NCBI GenBank assembly: GCA_028753945.1
Contig: JAPNXP010000001.1
Location: 1,364,001 to 1,428,000, forward strand
Direction: 5' to 3'
Length of the DNA: 64,000 nucleotides
From: Hexactinellida sp. DTS-2022
Lineage: Eukaryota > Porifera > Hexactinellida
The notes under the pieces: generated by a model
What the model saw: only the letters and a program-made list of their open reading frames with translations
Databases searched by the model: none
Told to the model about the DNA's origin: nothing
Shown here: one piece after another, positions 43,186 through 53,113 of the stretch
Numbering within the stretch: position 1 is the stretch's first letter
Layout of the letters: every line of letters starts with the position of its first letter
Program-made: the position numbers and the translations under genes

Positions 43186-43316
43186 AAAAAAAAATCCAAA
43201 ATTGCAGCCTGTGCCGACAGCATGTTCCTTTGGAGGCACTATCAATAAACCAACAACAAAATATAGTGCCACCAAAGGATCATGCGTCGGCACAGGCTGC
43301 AATTTTGGATTTTTTA
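43186..43316. repeat. Hairpin of array unit 4
   Basis: Left GCAGCCTGTGCCGACAG, right CGTCGGCACAGGCTGC; a single-base bulge near the middle is shared with most copies. Confidence 0.9.
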
Positions 43317-43330
43317 TTATTATTATTATT

Positions 43331-43640
43331 ACTGTGCCGACTATACTATAGTATAGTGGCCCAGTATTAGAATCACTGCCTTTATTATTATTTTACTGTG
43401 CCGACTATACTTTAGTATAGTGGCCCAGTATTGGAATCACTGCCTTTATTATTATTACTGTGCCGACTATACTATAGTATAGTGGCCCAGTATTGGAATC
43501 ACTGCCTTTATTTATTACTGTGCCGACTATACTATAGTATAGTGGCCCAGTATTGGAATCACTGCCTTTATTATTATTATTACTGTGCCGACTATACTAT
43601 AGTATAGTGGCCCAGTATTAGAATCACTGCCTTTATTATT
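43331..43640 (+). repeat. Cluster of five 35-bp palindromic repeats
   Basis: Copies begin at 43331, 43395 (core CTATACTTTAGTATAG, one change), 43457, 43517 and 43582, separated by TTATTATT spacers, placed between the unit 4 hairpin and the unit 5 start box. Confidence 0.92.
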
Positions 43641-44289
43641 ATTATTTTTATTATTTTTATTTTTTCTCCGTAGACGGTGCCCTGGCCTGAGCTTTATAGT
43701 TGATGGGCTGAAACTTGGCATGTAGGTGCGTATGGACCGTCTAATTTGCACCTGGGGTTACGATTTTTGATTAACGAATTTTTGACACATCTTTAACACC
43801 TTTCAAAATTTGTCTGGTCCATAACTCAAAATATGTTTTACTAAACCCCCAAATTTTATTTCACATTTGGATTCACCATAAAATTCTGCGTCTGATGGGA
43901 GAAGAAATCTTTCAATAAAGGTTTTTATTTCTGCCATAAATGGCGGTTAAAATTACTTGTTTACTCACACTTCAATTTCAGTAAAGTGTTAAATCTAATT
44001 CTATTGTTTCAACTTGTAATAATTATATTGATTTAACTTGTTAAATCTTACTCTATTGTTTCAACTTGAGATAAATATATTGATTCAACTTATAAATTCC
44101 AGCTGGCTTCTATTTAATTGTAGTATTACTATACAATGGATTAAATAAGATATAATGATATAAGGAATTTGTTGACTAAACTCAAATCACCGTGGATAAC
44201 AATGCTAAAATAAATAACTAATAAATTAATTTATTATCAATAAGTAATGAATGAATGGCATTAAACTAAAGATGGTTTATGATAGAACC

Positions 44290-44890
44290 GTTAAGATTTT
44301 ACATACCACAACAACGACAGATTATGTGATTATATTTACTTCTGCGTTAATATTATTGCACTGTTAATATACTGACGTAATTATTTATAATTAATTCAGT
44401 CAGTATATGACTTATATAGATGCTTCCAATTTGTTTATTAGGGGTTATCGAGTGTGCGGAATTGAAATTTGATGGACAAATTAATTTATTTATAATTTAT
44501 GACAAAATAATTAAACTTAATAAATATAAGTTGACATTGAAATTGGTGTTAAATTATAAATAATATTAATAATTATATATACTAATTAATTAAATATCAT
44601 AAATCTCAGAGATCATAGAAGATGGAAACAAACTTTCAATTTATCAATTGGTCCTTATGGCACGTGGCACCTATACAAGTGGGTCTTGACACCTTGAGGT
44701 GATGATGACATCGTTAAAAAAATGTGTTTTTACAATTTTGTTAATTCGATATTAAAAATGGGTTAGTTCATGTTGGGTGATGACCCAACACTCACATAAA
44801 AAATGCTGAGTCATCAGTTGTTATATTCTACTCAAACTTGAATATCGCTAAAAGGAAGTGAACTAAAACGAAACTTCCACCACTCTAAGG
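44290..44890. repeat. Second module within array unit 5
   Basis: Copy of 42520-43090, containing GACAGATTATGTGATTATAT, GGTTATCGAGTGTGCGGAAT and ATGACCCAACAC. Confidence 0.85.
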
Positions 44891-44955
44891 GTCGATGCCT
44901 TCTGTAACACCTTTTTGAAATGATTTAACACCTTTATAGTGATGATGACTTGGCG

Positions 44956-45088
44956 AAAAAAAAATCCAAAATTGCATCCTGTGCCGACAGCATGTTCCAT
45001 TGGAGGCACTATCAATAAACCACCAACAAAAATAGTGCATCCAAGGAACATGCGTCGGCACAGGATGCAATTTTGGATTTTTTTTTTT
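44956..45088. repeat. Hairpin of array unit 5, with a paired base change
   Basis: Left arm GCATCCTGTGCC and right arm GGCACAGGATGC; the other copies have GCAGCC and GGCTGC. Both arms changed together, so pairing is kept. Confidence 0.9.
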
Positions 45089-45805
45089 TTTTTTCTCCGT
45101 AGACGGTGCCCTGGCCAGAGCTTTATAGTTGATGGGCTGAAACTTGGCATGTAGGTGCGTATGGACCGTCTAATTTGCACCTGGGGTTACGATTTTTTAT
45201 TAACAAATTTTTGACACATCTTTGACACCTTTCAAAATTTGTCTGGTCCATAGCAAGAAAAATGTTTTACTAAACCCCCAAATTTTATTTCACATTTGGA
45301 TTCACCATAAAATTCTGCGTCTGATGGGAGAAGAAAATTTGTTAAAATTGGTTTAATTTCTGCCATAAATGGGGGTTGAAATTCCTTTGTTTACTCAACA
45401 CTTCTATTTCAATAAAACTGTGAAATCTAATTCCATTGTTTCAACTTGTAATAATTTTATTGATTTAACTTGTTAAAGCTTTCACTATTGTTTCAACTTG
45501 CGATAATTAAATAGATTCAACTTATAAATTCCAGCTGGCTTCTATTTAATTCTAGTATTACTATACAATGGATTAAATAAAATATAATAATATAAGGAAT
45601 TTGTTGACTAAACTCAAATCACCGTGGATAACATTGCTAAAATAAATTACTACTAATATATAATATTATCAATACAAAATGAATGAATGGCAATAAACTC
45701 TAGATGGTTTATGATAGAAACAAACTTCAAATTCAACAATCGTTCCTTGTGACTCCGACCACTTAACAAATGGTTCTTCACACCTTGGGCGTTGATGACT
45801 TGGCG

Positions 45806-45934
45806 AAAAAAAATCCAAATTTGCAGCCTGCGCCGACAGCATGTTCCTTTGGAGGCACTATCAATAAACCACCAACAAAATATAGTGCCACCAAAGGAAC
45901 ATGCGTCGGCACAGGCTGCAATTTTGGATTTTAT
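45806..45934. repeat. Hairpin of array unit 6
   Basis: Same design as the other units; left GCAGCCTGCGCCGACAG, right CGTCGGCACAGGCTGC. Confidence 0.9.
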
Positions 45935-46661
45935 TTTTTCTATATTTTTTCTCCGTAGACGGTGCCCTGGACAGAGCTTTATAGTTGTTGGGCTGAAACT
46001 TGGCATGTAGGTGCGATGGGACCGTCTAATTTGCACCTGGGGTTACAATTTTTGATTAACAAATTTTTGACACATTTTTGACACCTTTCAAAATTTGTCT
46101 GGTCCATAACTAAAAAAATGTTTTACTAAACCCCTAAATTTTATTTCATTTTTGGATTCATCATAAAATTCTGCGTCTGATGGGTGAAGAAAATTTTCAA
46201 TAAATGGTTTAATTTCTGCCATAAATGGGGGTTGAAATTTCTTTGTTTACTCACACTTCAATTTCAGTAAAAGTGTTAAATCTAATTCTATTGTTTCAAC
46301 TTGTAATAATTATATTGATTTAACTTGTTAAATCCTACTCAACTGATTCAACTTGCGATAATTATATTGATTTAACTTCTAAATTCCAACTGGCTTCTAT
46401 TTAATTATAGTATTACTATACAATGGATTAAATATAATATAATAATATAAGGAATTTGTTGACTAAACTCAAATCACCGTGGATAACATTGCTAAAATAA
46501 CTAACTAATAATATAATTTGTTATCAATACATAATGAATGAATGGCATTAAACTCTAGATGGTTTATGATAGAAACAAACTTCAAATTTATCTACCATTC
46601 CTTGTGACTCGGACCAATTAACAAATAGTTCTTGACACCTTGAGGCGTTGATGACTTGGCG

Positions 46662-46792
46662 AAAAAAAATCCAAAATTGCAGCCTGTGCCGACAGCGTGT
46701 TCCTTTGGAGGCACTATCAATAAACCACCACCAAAATATAGTGCCACCAAAGGAACATGCGTCGGCACAGCTGCAATTTTGGATTTTTTTTT
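46662..46792. repeat. Hairpin of array unit 7
   Basis: Same design; the right arm has lost one base (CACAGCTGC). Confidence 0.9.
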
Positions 46793-47502
46793 TCTCCGTA
46801 GACGGTGCCCTGGACAGAGCTTTATAGTTGATGGGCTGAAACTTGTCATGTAGGTGCGATGGGACCGTCTAATTTGCACCTGGGGTTACGATCTTTGATT
46901 AACAAATTTTGGACACATCTTTAACACCTTTCAAAATTTGTCTGGTCCATAACTCAAAATATGTTTTTATAAACCCCAAAATTTTATTTCATATTTGGAT
47001 TCACCATAAAATTCTGCGTCTGATGGGAGAAGAAAATTTTCAATAAAGGGTTTAATTTCTGCCATAAATAGGGGTTGAAATTTCTTTGTTTACTCACACT
47101 TCAATTACTGTAAAACTGTGAAATCTAATTCCATTGTTTCAACTTGTAATATTTATATTGATTTAACTTGTTAAATCTTTCACTATTGTTTCAACTTGCA
47201 ATAATTAAATTGATTTAACTTATAAATTCCAGCTGGCTTCTATTTAATTGTAGTAATACTATACAATGGATTAAATATAATAATATAATATAAGGAATTT
47301 GTTGACTCAACTCAACCAACCGTGGATAACATTGCTAAAATAAATAACTAATAATATAATTTATTATCAATACATAATGAATGAATGGCATTAAACTCTA
47401 GATGGTTTATGATAGAAACAAACTTCAAATTTATCTACCGTTCCTTGTGACTCGGACCAAATAACAAATGCTTCTTCACACCTTGGACGTTGATGACTTG
47501 GC

Positions 47503-47630
47503 AAAAAAAATCCAAAATTGCAGCCTGTGGCGACAGCATGTTCCTTTGGAGGCACTATCAGTAAACCAACCACAAAATATAGTGCCACCAAAGGAACATG
47601 CTGTCGCCACAGGCTGCAATTTTGGATTTA
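47503..47630. repeat. Hairpin of array unit 8, with paired changes and a repaired bulge
   Basis: Left TGTGGCGACAGCATG and right CATGCTGTCGCCACA pair perfectly. Other copies have TGTGCCGACAGCATG and CATGCGTCGGCACA, which leave a bulge. The array ends just after this hairpin. Confidence 0.9.
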
Positions 47631-47632
47631 TT

Positions 47633-48124
47633 TTTATTTTTGTGCCAATTGGAACCATTCCCGAAGCCATGCATTACTTCCAGTTGAAAGTAATAAATAT
47701 TAAAAACACACGTTAACTAATAATCACTTTAATACAATCCGGACCAGCAAACACACAAACACACACACAAACAACAATCGAGTTTTGATAGTATAGATGT
47801 AGTAAATAATTATAGCATTATTTTAGATATTCTACATTCTATCTTATATTATTAAGAATTGAATATTTTTTCCGAATTCGCATTTTTTATACGAGCATGC
47901 TCTATGTACTTTTATACGAGCATCAGTGCTCGACAAAATGAAATTTTGATGGTAGCTAATTAAGCCACCACCTTACTTGTTTCTGGTGGCTAAATAATAA
48001 ACAACGACCGGTTTAACAAACCACTGATGGATTAACAAATTTGAAATTTTAGGGTTCAGATTGAATAACTTTTTAATTTCGGGGATCATAAGCATATATA
48101 ATTTTTAGAATTATTAGTAAATAT
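47633..48124. other. Spacer after the array
   Basis: Holds a partial copy of the dispersed CCGGATTGTATTAAAG repeat in inverse orientation (about 47722-47790) with a short CA/CAAA microsatellite. No gene. Confidence 0.6.
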
Positions 48125-48641
48125 GTTGCAGTGTATTAGAGAACTTAGTGAGTACGCGCACACACCATTTAAGTTTGGTGTGTACGCGTACTCACCAAAC
48201 TGTGTAGTGAGTACGCGTACACACTAAATGTAATTTGTGTGTTAGAGTATTTTTCATGTAATGAGTTGTTTCACGCTTGATTTATGTAAAACCTATGAAT
48301 ATAGTTAATTAAGAAGCTGGAAATCATGAAGTGAGATATTAAGGGATTCTAAACAGAATTCTAATCAGTAACTTCAACTTTCATTTGAATGTATTACGGC
48401 TTTTTAATTAACTATATTCGGAGGTTTACCTAAATTAAGTTATTGATTGAGACAATAATTATTACTAATATAAATGAGCTTAGAATCGGAGAAAACAAAC
48501 TCATAACATGAAAAATACTCTTAACACACAAATTACATTTAGTGTGTACGCGTACTCACTACACAGTTTGGTGAGTACCCGCACACACCAAACTTAAATG
48601 GTGTGTACGCGTACTCACTAAGTTCTCTAATACACTGCAAC
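48125..48641. mobile_element. 517-bp foldback MITE with ~140-bp inverted arms
   Basis: Ends GTTGCAGTGTATTAGAGAAC and GTTCTCTAATACACTGCAAC. AAATAT lies directly outside on both sides, a possible 6-bp target duplication. Each arm carries three copies of a GTGTGTACGCGTACTCAC-like word in alternating orientation. The ~235-bp middle is AT-rich. A related end, TAATACACTGCAAC, occurs alone near 14424. Confidence 0.85.
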
Positions 48642-49387
48642 AAATATACTAAATAAGGATCATAGGCGCAAAGGGGATCCAATTTACCCGGTACATAATT
48701 AAGACTTGACTAACACAAGCATGTATTTTTGAAACTTAATTGCTACTGATAGATAGATAAATTATATTTTGAGAGGATAGCCTGTTCACAAAAAATGTTA
48801 TCTACCACAGGGTCCTCTATTAAAACAATACATATATAATAGTGCTATAAGTGCAGTACAGTGGATACAAATATGCAAGCGATAAGGATGCAAAATATGC
48901 AATAAACCAGAAAATATAATAAACAAAGTTAAACTAGTAGTTATATTTTTCTTTAGAAATATCCTTTTGGTAAACTGATTTGAAAATAGTAGAACACATC
49001 ATCGATTGCGCAAGAAAATTTGATGACTAAATTAATTTGATTATTTTCAAATCCTTGTTCCAAATGTCGCCATATTTATTTGATGGCACTATTTTTTACG
49101 TTATACACTGTACATATTTCATATAACGCAACAATCGTTAGTTCAATTTCACCATATCAGAGCGATGACTTGACAAGCGGATACATTTTCTGATTATATA
49201 TATTTGAGATTCAACTATTTTAGCTCAATAATATTACAAAACAAGCTTTACACCTTACGGAACTCAGACTTACTTCCTTAATTAAACAAACTCCAAATCA
49301 ATTTCACCTAAATAAATACTTCGATTATTTCAACCTTTGTATCAATTCTTTTCTAATTAACAGCTGATCACTTAGACTCACTGAGAG
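48642..49387. other. Upstream region of the mini-C/EBP gene
   Basis: Has an isolated CATAGGCGCAAA end at 48663 (family of 13321-13427). TATATATAT at about 49195 is ~190 bp before the ATG. A tract TTTTCTAATTAACAG ending near 49363 looks like a splice acceptor, so an untranslated upstream exon is possible. Confidence 0.4.
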
Positions 49388-49603
49388 ATGAAATTCAAAC
49401 ACGGGAGTAACAACGCTGTAAGCAAGTACCGCTACAGAGCAAAGCAATGCATACGAAAAGCTGAAACTCGAGTGCACAATTTGACAATTGACAATATATG
49501 CATTGGCCAGCAGATAAATGCTCTTGAGTTGCAACTGGCAGTACTCAGAATGATGCATCAACAAAACGGCCAATTACTCTTAAATTATTTATTACCAAGA
49601 TAG
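49388..49603 (+). CDS. Miniature C/EBP-like bZIP protein, 71 residues
   Basis: A stand-alone ORF with an in-frame TGA two codons before the ATG, so nothing is missing upstream in this frame. Without a gap, SNNAVSKYRYRAKQ aligns with the C/EBP basic region NNIAVRKSRDKAKQ, and the following RVHNLTIDNICIGQQINALE with the fork and zipper [20 protein letters not shown], ending LQLAVLRMM against RELDTLRGI. The protein is essentially only a bZIP, even shorter than C/EBP-gamma (150 residues). The first invariant residue of the N-x7-R signature is Ser instead of Asn; the Arg is kept. It may act as a dimer partner or inhibitor of a full C/EBP or C/ATF protein (inference). It could instead be the last exon of a longer gene. 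ATTAAA at about 49688 could serve as poly(A) signal. Confidence 0.7.
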   Translation: MKFKHGSNNAVSKYRYRAKQCIRKAETRVHNLTIDNICIGQQINALELQLAVLRMMHQQNGQLLLNYLLPR

Positions 49604-49697
49604 GTGCTTAACACACTTCTATATATTTCTACTTTATACATTTACAATTTCTTAGTCGGATTTAATTAATTACTAACTTTATTTTCAATTAAATACA

Positions 49698-49870
49698 GTC
49701 AACTCCCGTTATAACGAAGTGCTCGGGATCGTAGTTTCATTTCGTTATAAGCGGAGTTTGTTATAACCGGAGAACGTTATAACCGGAGTTCGATCTTAAA
49801 AGAGTTCATTACAAGTTGAATTTCGTTGTACCGGAGTTCATAATATACGGATTTCGTTATAACTCTATAT
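49698..49870. mobile_element. Pogo-like terminal fragment with internal subrepeats
   Basis: Starts TACAGTCAACTCCCGTTATA with ACGAAG, followed by several diverged GTTATAACCGGAGTTC words. The partner end is not evident. Confidence 0.5.
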
Positions 49871-50197
49871 TTAATTAATTTAATTTCTCTATATTTATTT
49901 AATATTTAAAGCAATACTAATCGCTTTTACCCATCACTAAAATAACTTTTTTCTTCTTGCGGTTATCAAAAATAAAGTTTCTCATTTGGGGAGGTGCCCA
50001 CTGCCCAGTAAATTGGACTGAGGCAAGTTATTGAGGGTCTCTGGAGTTTGTATAACGAATGACATTTTGTGCCCATTCTTATTCCGATTCAAAACTAGGG
50101 AATTAGGATATTTTGATCCGAACCTTTTTCCAATATTGTTCCAATATTGCTTTTCCAATATTGTCCCTTTCAAAACTAACCCACGTGTTTATTAATA

Positions 50198-50343
50198 CAG
50201 TAGAAACTCGTTAGTACGAACACGTTTAATACGAAGTCCCCTTCAAAGCCTCTTTAATACAATGATATTGTTTATCACGAATTCCGGGTAAGGTGAACAC
50301 ATTTTGACGATCCCCTGGTGTTCGTGCTAACGAAGTTCTACTG
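50198..50343. mobile_element. 146-bp pogo-like MITE upstream of the NHL gene
   Basis: Ends CAGTAGAAACTCGTTAGTAC and TAACGAAGTTCTACTG are inverted repeats (~25 bp). TA flanks both sides (50196-50197, 50344-50345). It ends 64 bp before the NHL gene's ATG. Confidence 0.85.
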
Positions 50344-50407
50344 TAATTGGATAATCTAAACTGTGAAATTCAATTAGTTTCCGTTAACTAACGGAGTATC
50401 TCGAGCT

Positions 50408-51253
50408 ATGGCAAACCTTGTGTTTAACAAAATTGAAGAAGTAAACCCATTTCGTAGTTTTGGGGAGAGAGGAGTACTTAGAAATAATTTTTCTTCTGTT
50501 GGAGGAATTGCAATTGATTCGAACTTGAATATATATGTGACAGATTTGGGAAACAAACGAATTGGGATATTTTCTTATTACGGAGATTATATCAGCACAC
50601 TACAGAATTGTAACATTATATCTCTCCATTCAATCGCCATTGATAACTATAGTGTAGTGGTTACTGACTTTGCTATAAGAACTCTATTTAAGTTTAATAG
50701 TGAAGGCAATGAGCCCACATTTAGCAGGGGGGCAATAGGAATACTCAAGTCGCCATCTGGGCTCATTATTGATGATAATGGAGAGATTTATGTAGCGGAT
50801 ACTTTCAACAACCGATTAGCTATATTCGAATACAATCTAGAGTTTAATAGGGAAATTGGACGCGGTAAGTTATATAAACCTCGTGATGTTATAATCGCTT
50901 GGGACAAAGTGTATGTTTCTGACAGCAACAAATGCTCCCATGTACACATATTCACGAAATCAGGGGATTTGTTGGAAAACCTGATTTCCATGGACGCGCC
51001 TGGAAACTTGTACATTTGTATAAATAAGTTGAATGGGAATATTTTTCTTTCAAACGCTGATTGCGGTGAGATCTCACTCTTTACGTCAGAGGGCGAGAAG
51101 GTTCACCAACGGATATTTACAAGGGGCAGACCGACAGGATGTCAGCTGGCTCTAGACTATACTGTTCTGATTTGCGGAGACTATGATATGAGTTGTATTA
51201 GTTTCTTTAAGCTCATCAAGCTTCCTGTTAAAAATATTGTATATTCCCAATAA
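50408..51253 (+). CDS. NHL-repeat beta-propeller protein
   Basis: Intronless, 281 residues. Repeated NHL-type strings mark successive propeller blades: GGIAIDSNLNIYVTDLGNKR (about 32-51), HSIAIDNYSVVVTDFAIRTL, SGLIIDDNGEIYVADTFNNR (about 118-137), RDVIIAWDKVYVSDSNK and later weaker blades; five to six in total, the whole protein being the propeller. There is no RING, B-box, signal peptide or membrane segment, so it resembles the C-terminal half of TRIM/LIN-41-type proteins standing alone. The role is probably binding of protein or RNA, partner unknown. The ATG follows a pogo-like MITE by 64 bp. The stop codon overlaps an AATAAA (51249-51254), which is too early to be the usual poly(A) signal but may be used. 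Confidence 0.85.
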   Translation: MANLVFNKIEEVNPFRSFGERGVLRNNFSSVGGIAIDSNLNIYVTDLGNKRIGIFSYYGDYISTLQNCNIISLHSIAIDNYSVVVTDFAIRTLFKFNSEGNEPTFSRGAIGILKSPSGLIIDDNGEIYVADTFNNRLAIFEYNLEFNREIGRGKLYKPRDVIIAWDKVYVSDSNKCSHVHIFTKSGDLLENLISMDAPGNLYICINKLNGNIFLSNADCGEISLFTSEGEKVHQRIFTRGRPTGCQLALDYTVLICGDYDMSCISFFKLIKLPVKNIVYSQ

Positions 51254-51354
51254 ACCACCCATTTTCGTATGCACATGTTAAAATGTTAATTAATTAATTT
51301 ACTAATTAATTTTACTTAAATTATTTAATCATTGTCATTTGATTTTCTAATTAA

Positions 51355-51490
51355 AACAGTATTTCCTAGAAATGATGTTTGGGAGAACATTAATCCCTAG
51401 AAAATATTGTGTGGGGGAACAGTATTCCCTAGGAAATATTGTGTGGGGGAACAGTATTCCCTAGGAATTCCTGTTTGGGGGAACAGGATC
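51355..51490 (+). repeat. ~37-bp tandem repeat
   Basis: Three to four copies of TGTGTGGGGGAACAGTATTC plus CCTAGGAAATAT. CCTAGGAA is itself a near-palindrome. Confidence 0.85.
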
Positions 51491-51765
51491 TACTATGACA
51501 CCGAATCAATTTTTCGGGGGCCAATTTTCCAGTGAAAGGTTCATAAATTTTTTTGGCCCCAATATGGAGAAAAATCGCCTAGCTACTATTCTAGTAAATA
51601 CGATAAATAAATAAACACAAACCTCAGAGGGACCAAATTTCCATGAAAATTTAGGTCCCCCCGAAACAATTTCGATCGGGACCAAATTTCCGTGAGAGTT
51701 GGACAGTCTGCACTATTGTTATACTTATATTCTACTACAACTTGGTTTAATTAACCTCGATCTTC

Positions 51766-52132
51766 GAGCCCTTCGGTCTCGGTCGCGAAGCGACCTTTGT
51801 TCGTTCGTGTTAGACACTACACAACACATTTAACGCAGACAATTTACGTATGCATTGATTTGACTGGTATTATTTATTTCTGTGTTAGGAGCAAATTTAC
51901 TCTCCGACCCTACTTCGTATTGCAAACCGAAGCTCAGCTACATTTCTGAACTTATTCCTCCCCTGAATGCCTGGCTTCCGTTTAGGAGGCATAGTCAATC
52001 AAATTTCACAAATGAATACTTTGTACTCCGCTTAATAGAGCCACCGGTTAATAGATTTCTCCGCTTAATTGTGTTGTGTAGTGTCTAATACGAACGAACA
52101 AAGGTCGCGAAGCGACCGAGACCGAACGGCTC
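51766..52132. mobile_element. 367-bp GAGCCC-family element with ~65-bp inverted ends
   Basis: Left GAGCCCTTCGGTCTCGGTCG...GTTCGTTCGTGTTAGACACT and right AGTGTCTAATACGAACGAAC...CGACCGAGACCGAACGGCTC are inverted repeats. A pogo-like piece (CTCCGCTTAATAGAGCC, CCGGTTAATAGATTTCTCC) sits in the right half. It ends 36 bp upstream of the ATG of the NmrA-like gene. Confidence 0.85.
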
Positions 52133-52168
52133 ATAATTTTAATTTATTTGCAAATATTCATCCAAAAG

Positions 52169-53113
52169 ATGGCTAGTGAGTCTACAGAAGGTCTCCCAAT
52201 TATTGCTGTGTGTGGTGCCACAGGGGCACAAGGAGGCAGTGTAGTCAAAGCCCTTTTAGAAAGTAAGAAATTTCGCGTGAGAGCCCTCACACGTAAAACA
52301 GATGGAGAAAAGGCTAAATCCCTTCGTGACATGGGATGTGAAGTGATGAAGATAGACTTTGACGAGAGTGAAGTAGAAATCAAAAAATCATTTGAAGGAT
52401 GTTATGGGGCATTTCTTGTTACCAACTTCTGGGAACATTTCAGTGCTGAAAGAGAGTATGCACAAGGAGTTGCTCTTGCAAAAGCGACTAAAGACACAGC
52501 TGGAATGAAACACGTAATCTGGAGTACTCTGGAAGATACGAGACTCCTAAAGGACGATATTCCATATATTGGTGAGTATAAAGTTGCACACTTTGATGAG
52601 AAAGGTAGAGTCAATGAGTTTATGAAGTCTATTGGCCTCCCTGTAACACTGCTTTATACGTCATTTTACTGGGAAAATCTGATCTATTTCTTCCCTCTAA
52701 AGAAATCCGAAGACGGTACTTACCCTATGGTCTACCCAATGGGCGATGCGTATTTACCAGGTGTGGCTACCGATGATATCGGTCGCACTGTTGCTTTTCT
52801 ATTTCAGAGGGGGTTAGGAGAGCCGGGGGAAATAATTGGATTGGCGAGTGAACACTTGAAGCTATCAGAAATGGCACAGATTTTGAGTGAGGTCAGTGGA
52901 CGTACGGTCAAGTACGTCTGTCTTGAACCTGATTCTTATCGAGAATTGGGCTTTCCTGGGGCGTTTGAGTTGGGAAATATGCTACAGTACAAACGTGATC
53001 ACAACGAAGTGTTTTGTGGTTTACGAAATATTGATAAAGTACGGGATATGATCCAACCTACTACTTTCAGAGACTGGTGTAAGGCTAACGTCGGGCTGAT
53101 ATTCAAAGATTGA
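52169..53113 (+). CDS. NMRAL1: NmrA-like family NAD(P)-binding protein (NMRAL1/HSCARG type)
   Basis: Intronless, 314 residues from the first ATG (MASESTEGLPIIAVCGATGA). The glycine-rich Rossmann motif GATGAQG lies at ~16-22, with the following RALTR (~43-47) that reads the NADP phosphate in this family. FLVTNFWEHFSAERE and later FYWENLIYFF, GVATDDIGRTVAFLF and GEIIGLASEHLKLSEMA match the NMRAL1 pattern. The family is atypical short-chain dehydrogenase-like; the usual catalytic Tyr-Lys pair is absent in human NMRAL1, which acts as an NADPH sensor. The gene starts 36 bp from a transposon end, so its core promoter probably lies in that element. The close match to the GATGAQGGSV form common in fungi and bacteria leaves lateral transfer possible but unproven. 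Confidence 0.9.
   Translation: MASESTEGLPIIAVCGATGAQGGSVVKALLESKKFRVRALTRKTDGEKAKSLRDMGCEVMKIDFDESEVEIKKSFEGCYGAFLVTNFWEHFSAEREYAQGVALAKATKDTAGMKHVIWSTLEDTRLLKDDIPYIGEYKVAHFDEKGRVNEFMKSIGLPVTLLYTSFYWENLIYFFPLKKSEDGTYPMVYPMGDAYLPGVATDDIGRTVAFLFQRGLGEPGEIIGLASEHLKLSEMAQILSEVSGRTVKYVCLEPDSYRELGFPGAFELGNMLQYKRDHNEVFCGLRNIDKVRDMIQPTTFRDWCKANVGLIFKD

Larger units (their letters stand above)
39318..47632 (+). repeat. Tandem array of eight ~0.85-1.6-kb units, each ending in a long hairpin
   Basis: Units start at the box TCTCCGTAG(A/C)(C/A)GGTGCC: 39318, 40166, 41191 (with a short truncated copy at 41077), 42055, 43665, 45094, 45950 and 46793. Shared landmarks in order: GAAACTTGGCATGTAGGTGC, TTTGCACCTGGGGTTAC, CTGCGTCTGATGGG, GCCATAAATGGGGGTTG, CCAGCTGGCTTCTATTT, GGAATTTGTTGACT, TGATGACTTGGCG, then the hairpin. 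Units 4 and 5 are longer because they carry a second ~570-bp module (42520-43090 and 44290-44890). Open frames in the array read through the hairpins and are not genes. No transposase or reverse transcriptase is visible. Confidence 0.93.

Noticed and set aside
39991-47716. Many 60-130-codon open frames with repeated peptides such as ACSFGGT and MQIRRS
   Set aside because: They translate the hairpin arms and start boxes of the tandem array on both strands, recur with frame changes, and have no start/stop conservation or codon bias.
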